DNA from: Ignavibacteriota bacterium
GTDB lineage: Bacteria > Bacteroidota > Ignavibacteria > Ignavibacteriales > Ignavibacteriaceae
Length of the DNA: 64,000 bases
NCBI GenBank assembly: GCA_013285405.1
Contig: CP053446.1
Span: forward strand, 591,985-655,984
Direction of reading: 5' to 3'
This document shows, in pieces, positions 26,994 through 34,920 of this stretch. The notes below the pieces were generated by a model. The model was given only the letters and a program-made list of their open reading frames with translations. It ran no database searches and was not told the origin of the DNA. Both the position numbers and the translations under genes were made by a program. How positions within the stretch are numbered: the first letter of the stretch is position 1; every line of letters begins with the position of its first letter.

Positions 26994-28286
26994 TTATTCT
27001 TCTGAATCTTCTTTCGCACGATTTAAAATTGCAGGCGGAAGCGACTTGGAAGTTTTGGCTCCAAGTTCTTTTATTTTTTCTGCACGACTAATCAAATTTC
27101 CTCGTCCATCGGTTAATTTATTCATCGCTTTATCGTAATTATCTTTAACTGAAATTAATCCTTTACCGACTGTAAGCAAGTCTTCAACAAATGCTGTAAA
27201 CTTATCGAGCATATCTCCACTTTGCCTTGCAATTTCCAAAGCATTTTTGTTTTGGTTTTCTTGTCTCCAAATGCTTGAAATGGTTCTTAGCGTTGCAAGT
27301 AGAGTTGAAGGACTCACAATCACAATATTCATTTCAAAAGCATCGTTAAAAATTGCCTGATCATTTTGTACTGCGAGTGCAAATGCCGGTTCGATCGGCA
27401 TAAACATTAGAACAAAATCAAGACTTTCGAGCTGATATAGATTCTGATAATTTTTTCCGCTTAGATTTTTTATGTGTGATCGGATTGAATTTATATGCTC
27501 TCTCAAACCAAGCTGTTTCTGGTGTTCATCTTCTTCTGAAATATATTTTTCATAACCAATCAATGAAACTTTTGAATCCACAACTATACTTTTATTCTCA
27601 GGAAGTTTTATTATCACATCCGGTTGTAATCTTTTTCCTGATTCTGAAGTCAAACTTTCCTGGACAACGTATTCCCTCCCTTTCACCAATCCGGATTTTT
27701 CGAGAATGCTTTCGAGAATAAACTCACCCCAATTGCCTTGAGTTTTGCTTTGTCCTTTTAATGCTTCAGTAAGATTTTTCGCTTCCTGAGTTATCTGCTG
27801 ATTCATATCTTTCAATGATGTCAACTGCTGACGAAGCGACGCAAATCTGTCAATATTTTCTTTGTTTGTTTCCTCGACTTTACTCTGAAATTCGTTAATC
27901 TTTTCTTTTAACGGATTGAGAATTTCCGAAAGATTTGTTTTGCTTTGCTTTGAAAACTCATCTGTTTTTTCTTTGAAGATTTTATTAGCAAGATTTTCAA
28001 ATTCTTTTGTGAACTTCTGCTGCAATTCCTCTACTTCTGCTTTTTGTTCAGTGAGTTTTTGTTGAAGATTATTGTAATCAGATTGAAGTGCTGATAATTT
28101 TGAGTTGAGCTCAAGAACTTTTTGTCTCTCTGAGTTAAGATTATTTTCAAGTGTGGATCTTTCACGTTCGAGAATTACACTTCGTTCTTCAACCCTGCCG
28201 GATTCACCTTTAAATTTTGATGAAGCGATAAACCAGGCAGCAAGTCCTCCAACAATTAATCCAATTATTAAAAAAATTATTTCCAT
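26994..28286 (-). CDS. rmuC: RmuC-family DNA recombination protein
   Basis: 430 residues from the ATG at 28286 (MEIIFLIIGLIVGG), with AAAGGATG as ribosome site. The frame stays open to 28367, but those 27 extra residues are encoded by a dispersed repeat, so the inner start is right. A membrane anchor (3-20) is followed by a long coiled coil (about 30-170) and the RmuC nuclease-like domain (about 180-390, with TQGNWGEFILESIL and PDVIIKLPENKSIVVDSKVS). E. coli RmuC limits inversion at short inverted repeats; this is of interest in a genome with many small palindromes, but no link is shown. Confidence 0.92.
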   Translation of the reverse strand: MEIIFLIIGLIVGGLAAWFIASSKFKGESGRVEERSVILERERSTLENNLNSERQKVLELNSKLSALQSDYNNLQQKLTEQKAEVEELQQKFTKEFENLANKIFKEKTDEFSKQSKTNLSEILNPLKEKINEFQSKVEETNKENIDRFASLRQQLTSLKDMNQQITQEAKNLTEALKGQSKTQGNWGEFILESILEKSGLVKGREYVVQESLTSESGKRLQPDVIIKLPENKSIVVDSKVSLIGYEKYISEEDEHQKQLGLREHINSIRSHIKNLSGKNYQNLYQLESLDFVLMFMPIEPAFALAVQNDQAIFNDAFEMNIVIVSPSTLLATLRTISSIWRQENQNKNALEIARQSGDMLDKFTAFVEDLLTVGKGLISVKDNYDKAMNKLTDGRGNLISRAEKIKELGAKTSKSLPPAILNRAKEDSEE

Positions 28287-28310
28287 TTTCTTACATCCTT
28301 TTAAAACAAT

Positions 28311-28386
28311 AGAACGCAGATGACGCAGATATAACTGATTTGCGCTGATCAGAGATAATCTGCTCAATCAGCGTAATCTGCGTTCT
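28311..28386. repeat. Intergenic dispersed repeat with 11-bp terminal inverted repeats
   Basis: AGAACGCAGAT (28311-28321) pairs perfectly with ATCTGCGTTCT (28376-28386). Inner arms GCGCTGAT/AATCAGCG give a long imperfect hairpin. It fills the gap between hutH and rmuC and extends the rmuC frame spuriously. Confidence 0.8.
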
Positions 28387-28393
28387 ATTCTGC

Positions 28394-29917
28394 CTATTCT
28401 AAACTTCCCACAACCTTCTCAACTTCTTCTAGAATTTCACAAGACTTAACAAGCGCTTTCATCTTGTTATGATCAGGATAAAGCGGACGATCAACGTCGA
28501 GATGTTCAACATATTTTCTAATTACTTCTTTTGCTTTTGCAACTCCTTTTCCTGTTTTATGCTCACGGAAATCGAGTGCCTGAGCCGCAGCCATAAATTC
28601 AATTCCTAATATACCATAAGCATTATCAAGAATCTGTTGGTTTTTCAAAGCCGTATTCATTCCCATAGAAACAAAATCTTCTTGATCAGCAGCAGCAGGG
28701 ATTGATTGAATCGAAGCAGGAGTTGAAAGAATTCTTTGTTCAACTATTAATGTATCTGCTGTGTACTGACTCAACATCAAACCAGAAAACATTCCAGCAC
28801 CTTTTGTTAAGAAAGCAGGAAGTCCGACACTCAATGCCGGATTATTCAATCTGTTCATTCTTCTTTCGGATAAAACACAAATCATAGTAACTGCAGCACC
28901 AACCATATCCATTGGAAGCGAAACAGGAGTTCCCTGAAAGTTTGCACCGGTCAATGTTATTTTATCTTCAGGAATAAATATCGGATTATCACCCACGCCA
29001 TTCAATTCAATTTCAATTTGTGATTTGGCATAAGCAACTGCATCGTGTGCTGCACCAATTACTTGTGGAGAAGATCGCATCGAGTACGCATCCTGAACTT
29101 TTTGTTTTAATTTACCAGAAAGAAGATCACTTCCTTCAATACATTTTTTAATTGATTGTGAACTTCGGACAGCTCCAGAAAATCCTCTCAGTTTATGTAA
29201 ACGAACATCGTACGGTTTCATATTTGCGAGAAGAGCTTCAAGTGACATTGCACAGGCAATTTCAGCTTGTTTCAAGAATCGGTTGATATCATAAATTTGT
29301 ATCGCAGCAATCGCTGTTAAAAAATTTGAACCATTGATGACTGCAAGTCCGTCTCTTGCTTGAAGTCCGGGAATTTTTATTCCTGCTTTTTCAAACGCAA
29401 CTTTTCCGGGAAGTCTTTCTCCTTTATAAAATGCTTCTCCTTCTCCCATCATAAGCAAAGCAATTTGCGACATCGGAGCTAGATCACCGCAAGCTCCAAC
29501 CGAACCTTTTTCGCAGACAACCGGAATACAATCTTTGTTCAGCATATCAACAAGTGTTAAAGTAATTTCAGGTCTGCATCCTGAATTTCCGTGTGCATGA
29601 ACATTTATTCTTCCTGTAATTGCACCACGCACCCATTCAATCGGCATTGGATTGCCGATTCCTGCAGCGTGATTATAGATAAGATATTTCTGAAAATCTT
29701 TTACCTGTTCGTCATTCAACACAACTTCGGAAAATTCTCCGATGCCCGTGTTAACTCCGTACATAATTTCGTGAGCTTTGATTTTTTCTTCAAGCATTGC
29801 ACGACAGGTTTTTATTCTTTCGATTGAATCTTTGTTGAGTTCGACTTGTTCTTTATTTCTTGCGATGCGGACTACTTTTTCAACTGTTAATCCTGATCCG
29901 TTTAAAGTAATAGCCAT
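28394..29917 (-). CDS. hutH: Histidine ammonia-lyase family enzyme with Cys in the MIO tripeptide
   Basis: 507 residues, the normal length. Histidase removes ammonia from histidine to give urocanate. Catalytic Tyr53 (YGVNTGIG) and His83 (NHAAG, a histidase-type substrate residue) fall at the same numbers as in the Pseudomonas enzyme. The cofactor tripeptide, Ala-Ser-Gly in the family, is Ala142-Cys143-Gly144 (GSVGACGDLAP). QED at 412-414 follows the usual late motif, but the next residue is Phe rather than His (DQEDFVSMG). No other hut gene is near. Activity and substrate are therefore less certain than the family. Confidence 0.85.
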   Translation of the reverse strand: MAITLNGSGLTVEKVVRIARNKEQVELNKDSIERIKTCRAMLEEKIKAHEIMYGVNTGIGEFSEVVLNDEQVKDFQKYLIYNHAAGIGNPMPIEWVRGAITGRINVHAHGNSGCRPEITLTLVDMLNKDCIPVVCEKGSVGACGDLAPMSQIALLMMGEGEAFYKGERLPGKVAFEKAGIKIPGLQARDGLAVINGSNFLTAIAAIQIYDINRFLKQAEIACAMSLEALLANMKPYDVRLHKLRGFSGAVRSSQSIKKCIEGSDLLSGKLKQKVQDAYSMRSSPQVIGAAHDAVAYAKSQIEIELNGVGDNPIFIPEDKITLTGANFQGTPVSLPMDMVGAAVTMICVLSERRMNRLNNPALSVGLPAFLTKGAGMFSGLMLSQYTADTLIVEQRILSTPASIQSIPAAADQEDFVSMGMNTALKNQQILDNAYGILGIEFMAAAQALDFREHKTGKGVAKAKEVIRKYVEHLDVDRPLYPDHNKMKALVKSCEILEEVEKVVGSLE

Positions 29918-30009
29918 TCTTTCCTTCCGTTATCCTGTGGTAGATAAAAATGATGATGAATTGTGAATGTAAAATTAACTATTAAGCAGGAGAAATCAGA
30001 GAGGAAAAA

Positions 30010-30058
30010 GAGTAAGAGTAGGATTAAGAGTAAGAGAAAGATCTGGAAATCTTTCTCT
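30010..30058 (-). terminator. Hairpin after the beta-barrel gene, with short direct repeats beside it
   Basis: AGAGAAAGAT (30033-30042) and ATCTTTCTCT (30049-30058) form a perfect 10-bp stem around 6 bases, 26 bases after the stop at 30084. Next to it (30010-30036) is a run of AGTAAGAG-like direct repeats. A T-rich but broken tail on the minus strand makes termination likely. Confidence 0.6.
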
Positions 30059-30083
30059 TTCAAATTGATTTATAAAATAGAAT

Positions 30084-30620
30084 TCAAAAATAAACTGTTG
30101 CGAAAACTGCAGCACCAGTATTAATGTTAGTACCTCCGGGATTGCCAAACCGACTTGAATTTTCATCGGATATTGTGGCGTTCAATTGCGCTTCAACTCC
30201 AAAACTAAAACTTTCATTTAGGAAATACTCGCCGCCAGCTAAGAATCCAACTAAAAAATCTGTTGTCGATTCAGGGTCAGCTCCTCCATCATCGCTGCTT
30301 GCAGGACTGAAAAAAATAGACCCGGCTCTGCCACCTAAAAATGGCCTTACAACTTTTTTAGTTAAATAGAATCGCCCGACTAGCCCAAGACTTATATCCG
30401 ACCCAATTTCAGAAGCATATATGAAACCTAAAGCAGGTGCGAGAACAGCTGACTCGGACAGAAAAATAGGAAATAAAATATCAAATTGACTATCCTGTAC
30501 TAGAGCTGATATACCGAATGAATTACTATTTTCTTTCTCTTGTGCGAACGTACTTTCAGTTACAAATAAAAATGAGACGAACAGAATTAGAATGATATAA
30601 TATTGTATAAGAATTTTCAT
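30084..30620 (-). CDS. Outer-membrane beta-barrel protein
   Basis: 178 residues; signal peptide 1-26 ending TFA. The rest is amphipathic beta strands with alternating aromatic and Gly residues (LALGF-type strands, GVEAQLNATIS, GAAVFATVYF), ending in an aromatic residue (YF) as outer-membrane barrels do. It resembles OmpW/opacity-like small barrels. Its ATG overlaps the stop of the lipoprotein gene upstream (ATGA), so the two are translated together. Confidence 0.75.
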   Translation of the reverse strand: MKILIQYYIILILFVSFLFVTESTFAQEKENSNSFGISALVQDSQFDILFPIFLSESAVLAPALGFIYASEIGSDISLGLVGRFYLTKKVVRPFLGGRAGSIFFSPASSDDGGADPESTTDFLVGFLAGGEYFLNESFSFGVEAQLNATISDENSSRFGNPGGTNINTGAAVFATVYF

Positions 30621-31207
30621 TGTGGTCTCCCGATAGAAGTTAAGTTATCGTAAATTTGATTAACTATTACTTTGTAGTAATTACTTTCATTTCTAAAGTT
30701 CAATACATCACACCACTTTAGCCAATCATCTGATTGGACGTATATTCTATAAAATCCTTCAGGAAGCAACCTACCTTGCGAATCAGTGAAATGATATTCT
30801 AGTCCATAAGAACCTACATTCATTACTTCATTAAGTAGTGTGTTCACAGACAATCTGTTTAAAACTTCAAACTGAGCATTCATTGCATTTAGTACTTCCT
30901 TCGATTCCTGCTGAGGTAATCTAGCTGGAACGACCCAAACCTTTACAACATTCTGCTCTGGAATTGCAAACCCGATATTAGTATAATCACCTATTGAAGG
31001 TTTACAAAAGCTTCTCCCAGATGGATTTCCCCAAACTGCTAAGACTTCGGGAGACTCCTCTGATGTAAAAAATAATCCTGTAACAACAGGCATTTCATCA
31101 AAAGGAGAGTAAGATGATGGATTCCCGGAATCGTTTGAACAAGAAATTAAAATAAGGCTTAATATTAAAAAAAGGATCTGGATGGACTGTATTTTTTTCG
31201 TATTCAT
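30617..31207 (-). CDS. Hypothetical lipoprotein
   Basis: 196 residues from the ATG at 31207, which has a GGAGAAG ribosome site; an upstream TTG at 31219 would add four residues. A lipoprotein signal ends in LILISC with Cys23 as lipidation site. The rest (PVVTGLFFTSEESPEVL, a region with ARLPQQESKEVLNAMNAQF) has no family I recognise; RLLPEGFYRIYVQSDDWLKW suggests a FlgD/Fn3-like beta segment. Coupled by overlap to the beta-barrel gene at 30084, so they probably act together at the outer membrane. Confidence 0.7.
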   Translation of the reverse strand: MNTKKIQSIQILFLILSLILISCSNDSGNPSSYSPFDEMPVVTGLFFTSEESPEVLAVWGNPSGRSFCKPSIGDYTNIGFAIPEQNVVKVWVVPARLPQQESKEVLNAMNAQFEVLNRLSVNTLLNEVMNVGSYGLEYHFTDSQGRLLPEGFYRIYVQSDDWLKWCDVLNFRNESNYYKVIVNQIYDNLTSIGRPQ

Positions 31208-31321
31208 ATTCTTCTCCAAGATTAAGAAAATTATTCTGATAATTCAGATTACTTATAAGAATAAAAAAAATTTACTAATAAAACTTATGGTTTTTTTCAC
31301 AGTATTCAAATAAGTAATTCT

Positions 31322-32590
31322 CTATTTATAGTTTTCCAATAACTTTTTAATCTTATCAGAATTTTCTTTATTCGCTCTGAACTTAAACAGAACCGTATCG
31401 TGATTGTATTTTACCGAAGTTACTTCTGCAAGATCGTGAATTTGTGATGCGAGTTTTGTTTGCTCAATTCCGAGCGTTAATTCCTGCTCAACGAAAGAAT
31501 CTTTGATTACATTTTCAATTGATTTAATCAAAGCAGATATGTTAATTCCTTTCTTTGCTGAAATAACAACACCGTCGGGAAATTTATTTCGAACATATTC
31601 GATTATGCTTTTATCATCCACGGAATCAACTTTGTTAAATACTTTTATTTCTTTTTTGTGCTCGCTATCGAATTCTTTCAATGTTTCATCTACAACTTTC
31701 AGATGATCCTCATAATACGGATGTGAAAGATCAATCAAATGGAGAATGATGTCTGAGTCTCTTACTTCATTCAATGTACTTTTAAATGATGCAACAAGAT
31801 GTGCCGGAAGTTTTCTTATAAATCCAACTGTATCGCTAATAAGAATTTTTTCCTTAGTATCGAAATTAACTGTACGTGTCGTTGAATCAAGTGTGGCAAA
31901 TAATTTATCTTCAGCAAACACATCTGACTTTGTAAGAAGATTGAATAAAGTTGATTTGCCTGCATTTGTGTAGCCAGCAATTGAAATTCTTACAAAATCT
32001 TTTCTACCTTTGCTTTGTGTTTCTCTTTGCGATTCAATACTTTTTAATTTTTCTTTCAGATGACTGATGCGAGTCCTGATCATTCTTCTGTCAGTTTCAA
32101 TTTGAGTTTCACCGGGACCTTTCGTTCCGATTCCGCCGTATTGTTTTGAAAGATGTGTCCAGGCTCGAGTTAATCTTGGCAGCATATATTCAAGCTGTGC
32201 AAGTTCAACCTGTGTTTTTGCTTCTTTGGTTTTCGCACGGAGAGCAAAGATGTCAAGTATCAATCCGCTTCTGTCAATAATTTTTCTGTTAAAAAGTTTT
32301 TCAAGATTTCTAACCTGAACCGGAGTGAGATCATCATCGAAAATCGCAAGATCAATACCATTCAACTCAATAAGCTGAGCCAGTTCTTCCGCTTTTCCTT
32401 TGCCGATGTAAAATGCTGAATCAATACTGTTCTTTGACTGAATGATTTTAAATATCGACTCAGCACCAGCCGTATCAGCAAGTTCTTCAAGTTCTGAAAG
32501 ATGTTCTTCGGTAAGTTCTCTATTGACATTTCTTGTTTGCAGAGCAACAAGCATTGCACGTTCAACTTTTTTTCGATTAATTTCGATCAC
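31322..32590 (-). CDS. hflX: GTPase HflX
   Basis: 422 residues from a GTG start. HflX is a ribosome-associated GTPase that splits stalled ribosomes under stress. The N-terminal HflX domain ends in the hallmark GGIGTKGPGETQIETDRR (152-169). A helical linker follows, then the G domain with G1 GYTNAGKST (206-214), G3 DTVGFIRKLP and G4 NKVD. No hfq or other hfl gene is adjacent. Confidence 0.94.
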   Translation of the reverse strand: MIEINRKKVERAMLVALQTRNVNRELTEEHLSELEELADTAGAESIFKIIQSKNSIDSAFYIGKGKAEELAQLIELNGIDLAIFDDDLTPVQVRNLEKLFNRKIIDRSGLILDIFALRAKTKEAKTQVELAQLEYMLPRLTRAWTHLSKQYGGIGTKGPGETQIETDRRMIRTRISHLKEKLKSIESQRETQSKGRKDFVRISIAGYTNAGKSTLFNLLTKSDVFAEDKLFATLDSTTRTVNFDTKEKILISDTVGFIRKLPAHLVASFKSTLNEVRDSDIILHLIDLSHPYYEDHLKVVDETLKEFDSEHKKEIKVFNKVDSVDDKSIIEYVRNKFPDGVVISAKKGINISALIKSIENVIKDSFVEQELTLGIEQTKLASQIHDLAEVTSVKYNHDTVLFKFRANKENSDKIKKLLENYK

Positions 32591-32641
32591 AATAATTTTG
32601 CTCGGATTTACTATCTATTTCTTAAATTTAATTGCATGGTA

Positions 32642-32711
32642 GTATGGTTGCATGGTTGTATGATCATCAAATAAATTAATAATTCTTGCATACATGCATG
32701 CACCCATACAG
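32642..32711. repeat. Intergenic CATGCAT-rich imperfect inverted repeat
   Basis: GTATGGTTGCATGGTTGTATGA on one side and TTGCATACATGCATGCACCCATAC on the other form an imperfect inverted repeat between hflX and the BatA-like gene. It touches the last codon of the latter. It looks like a dispersed element; I see no second copy in this window. Confidence 0.5.
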
Positions 32712-34817
32712 TCATACACTGTCTTTCAGCTCAACTAATTCTTTTTTCGCATTTCGTGCAATTGTCATTTCAACCAATGCAAGTAGTATTGCAATCAGTA
32801 CAAAATATCTCCACAACTCAGAACCAAATCTTGCCTGCAAAATCATTTGAGTTGGATTCTCGTTTTTATCAATTATAATATGTTTTCCATTAAAATTAAT
32901 TTTCTCGAGATACTCGTCAAAATCACTTTCGGTTAAATATTCAGTTACAGATTCAGCCGGATCGGTATTCACATTTGCTGAAGCTAAAAGCTTTTCTCCC
33001 GATAGAAATTCATAATTACCTGCAAGTGAAGTTGCAGCGTATGAAATAAAATCCGAGGTCTGATTTTCATCAATGTTTATGAAGTCTTCACTTTTATCAG
33101 GTCGTACTATTTTTATTTGAGGAAGAGTCCGTTCTGCAACATTTACATTTATTGTTTCACCTGCAAAATAATTTACCTCATTTTTGTTGTATGCAGATAA
33201 ATACATAACCGATTTGGTTACAAGCGGTGCAAATATTCCTTTAATCGGGAAATCACTCCACGAAAAAACCGGTGATGAACTGAACAACAAAACTTTTCCA
33301 TCACCAATAGAATATTCACTCAGGAAACTGCTTTCATCCTGCAACTTGATTATGCTCTTTCCTTTTCCTCCAGGATTAATTTTAAAATAAGAAAATATTT
33401 CGGGTGATTCGATTTGTTTCTTCTTCTCATCCATAAAAATATTTTCGAACAATGGATGATTAAAATCTGTCTCACTGAAATGGATTGATTGTCCTGCTTC
33501 CAATTTAACAAAACTTCCTGCTGAAGTAATTCCAATTGAGTTTAATGAGCTATTAAATCCTGAGCTGCCATTTTCCGAAGGTGGAAAAATTATAATTCCT
33601 TTTCCTGAACTAAGGAACTGATTTAGTTTGACACTTTCATTTCCAAAATTATCACTCAATAAAATTATCACCTGAAAATTATTTAATGAAACGCCTGAGA
33701 TTTGCTCTGTTTTTTTAATAGTGATATCAAAATAACCTTTTTCGGAAACTGATTTCAGTGCAGCTTCAATGAGTTTCGTATCATTTACATCATCTGCAAG
33801 GATCAGCACGGGAATTTTTTCAGAAATAAAAAATGAAGTGTAGCGTTTGTTATCTTGTATTATATCATCTTCTTCAATTTCTATGATGGCATCGTTATAT
33901 CCAAAATTTCTTGCTGATGCTTCCAGGTTTGCTATTTTTGATTCACCCGAATTCAAATTTATACTTTGTTGAGCAAGTCTTTCTCCATTAATAAATAGAG
34001 AAACCACAAGATTGTCTTTCGTTCTTTCAGAATAATTTTTTAAAGTTGCCTCAAATTTTACAGGTTTATCTTTCTCAAAAATCTGTGTGTTTAATTTCAA
34101 ATCATCAATTCCAAAATTAAAAACTTCTTTTCCTGAATAATTAAATGTGTACAATCGAACCTGCTCACCAAGCTGCTCTTTCAAATCAATTATTTCATCC
34201 TCATTTGCAAGTCTTCCTTTTTGAAAATCAGCTAGAACATAAATTTCTTTATTGAAATTTTTTGCTTCGCCAATTAACTCAGCAGCTTTGATAATTGAAT
34301 TATTCAATTTCCCTGAAGCATAAGAAATATTTGTTGCATCAACTTCCTGAACGAACTTATTTAGATTTGATGTCATTTCGATTTCATCCGGTTGATGTGA
34401 AACGAGAACTAATCCAAACTCATCACCTTCTTCAAACTGGGTGAGGATATTTTTTATTGCTTCTTTTGCTTGATTGAAGTATGAGCCATTCTGATCAACA
34501 ACCGACATACTGAAAGTATCATCAAGTATAAAAACGGCGGTGGTTTTTGCAGCAGAAGTTGTTCCACCAATTGAAACACCAACAATGGTTGGTCTAGCAA
34601 AAGCAGTTACGATTGCGAGTATAATCAAAACGCGAAGTGCAAGAAGCAGCCATTGCTTTATTTTTATTTTCCTGATTTTATTCTTCTGTAGCTCCTTTAA
34701 AAACTGGAGTGTACTGAAATCAATTTTTTTCAGCTTTCTAAGATTCAGCAAGTGAATTATGATTGGAATCGATGCAGCTAAAAGTCCAAATAAAACAGCA
34801 GGATTTAAAAACGTCAT
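32712..34817 (-). CDS. BatA-type membrane protein with von Willebrand A domain
   Basis: 701 residues. The N-terminal BatA domain has two helices (7-25, 56-76) and the sequence LRVLIILAIVTAFARPTIVG. The VWA domain (about 93-260) has the metal-site motif as D99-D-T-F-S103, that is DxTxS instead of DxSxS. A long Ig/DUF-like extracytoplasmic part follows, with a glutamine-amidotransferase-like stretch (about 330-450), then a last helix (about 670-690) near the C-terminus. Proteins of this kind work with MoxR ATPases in Bacteroidota, but no moxR is in this window. Confidence 0.82.
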   Translation of the reverse strand: MTFLNPAVLFGLLAASIPIIIHLLNLRKLKKIDFSTLQFLKELQKNKIRKIKIKQWLLLALRVLIILAIVTAFARPTIVGVSIGGTTSAAKTTAVFILDDTFSMSVVDQNGSYFNQAKEAIKNILTQFEEGDEFGLVLVSHQPDEIEMTSNLNKFVQEVDATNISYASGKLNNSIIKAAELIGEAKNFNKEIYVLADFQKGRLANEDEIIDLKEQLGEQVRLYTFNYSGKEVFNFGIDDLKLNTQIFEKDKPVKFEATLKNYSERTKDNLVVSLFINGERLAQQSINLNSGESKIANLEASARNFGYNDAIIEIEEDDIIQDNKRYTSFFISEKIPVLILADDVNDTKLIEAALKSVSEKGYFDITIKKTEQISGVSLNNFQVIILLSDNFGNESVKLNQFLSSGKGIIIFPPSENGSSGFNSSLNSIGITSAGSFVKLEAGQSIHFSETDFNHPLFENIFMDEKKKQIESPEIFSYFKINPGGKGKSIIKLQDESSFLSEYSIGDGKVLLFSSSPVFSWSDFPIKGIFAPLVTKSVMYLSAYNKNEVNYFAGETINVNVAERTLPQIKIVRPDKSEDFINIDENQTSDFISYAATSLAGNYEFLSGEKLLASANVNTDPAESVTEYLTESDFDEYLEKINFNGKHIIIDKNENPTQMILQARFGSELWRYFVLIAILLALVEMTIARNAKKELVELKDSV

Positions 34818-34920
34818 TTAGAAAAATTACTTGTGATTGAATAATTGATTGAGGAAAATAGCTATATGTGATTAGTTAATCCATACAAGATTTTGGGGCC
34901 GATAATTTTAGTTTTCAAAA

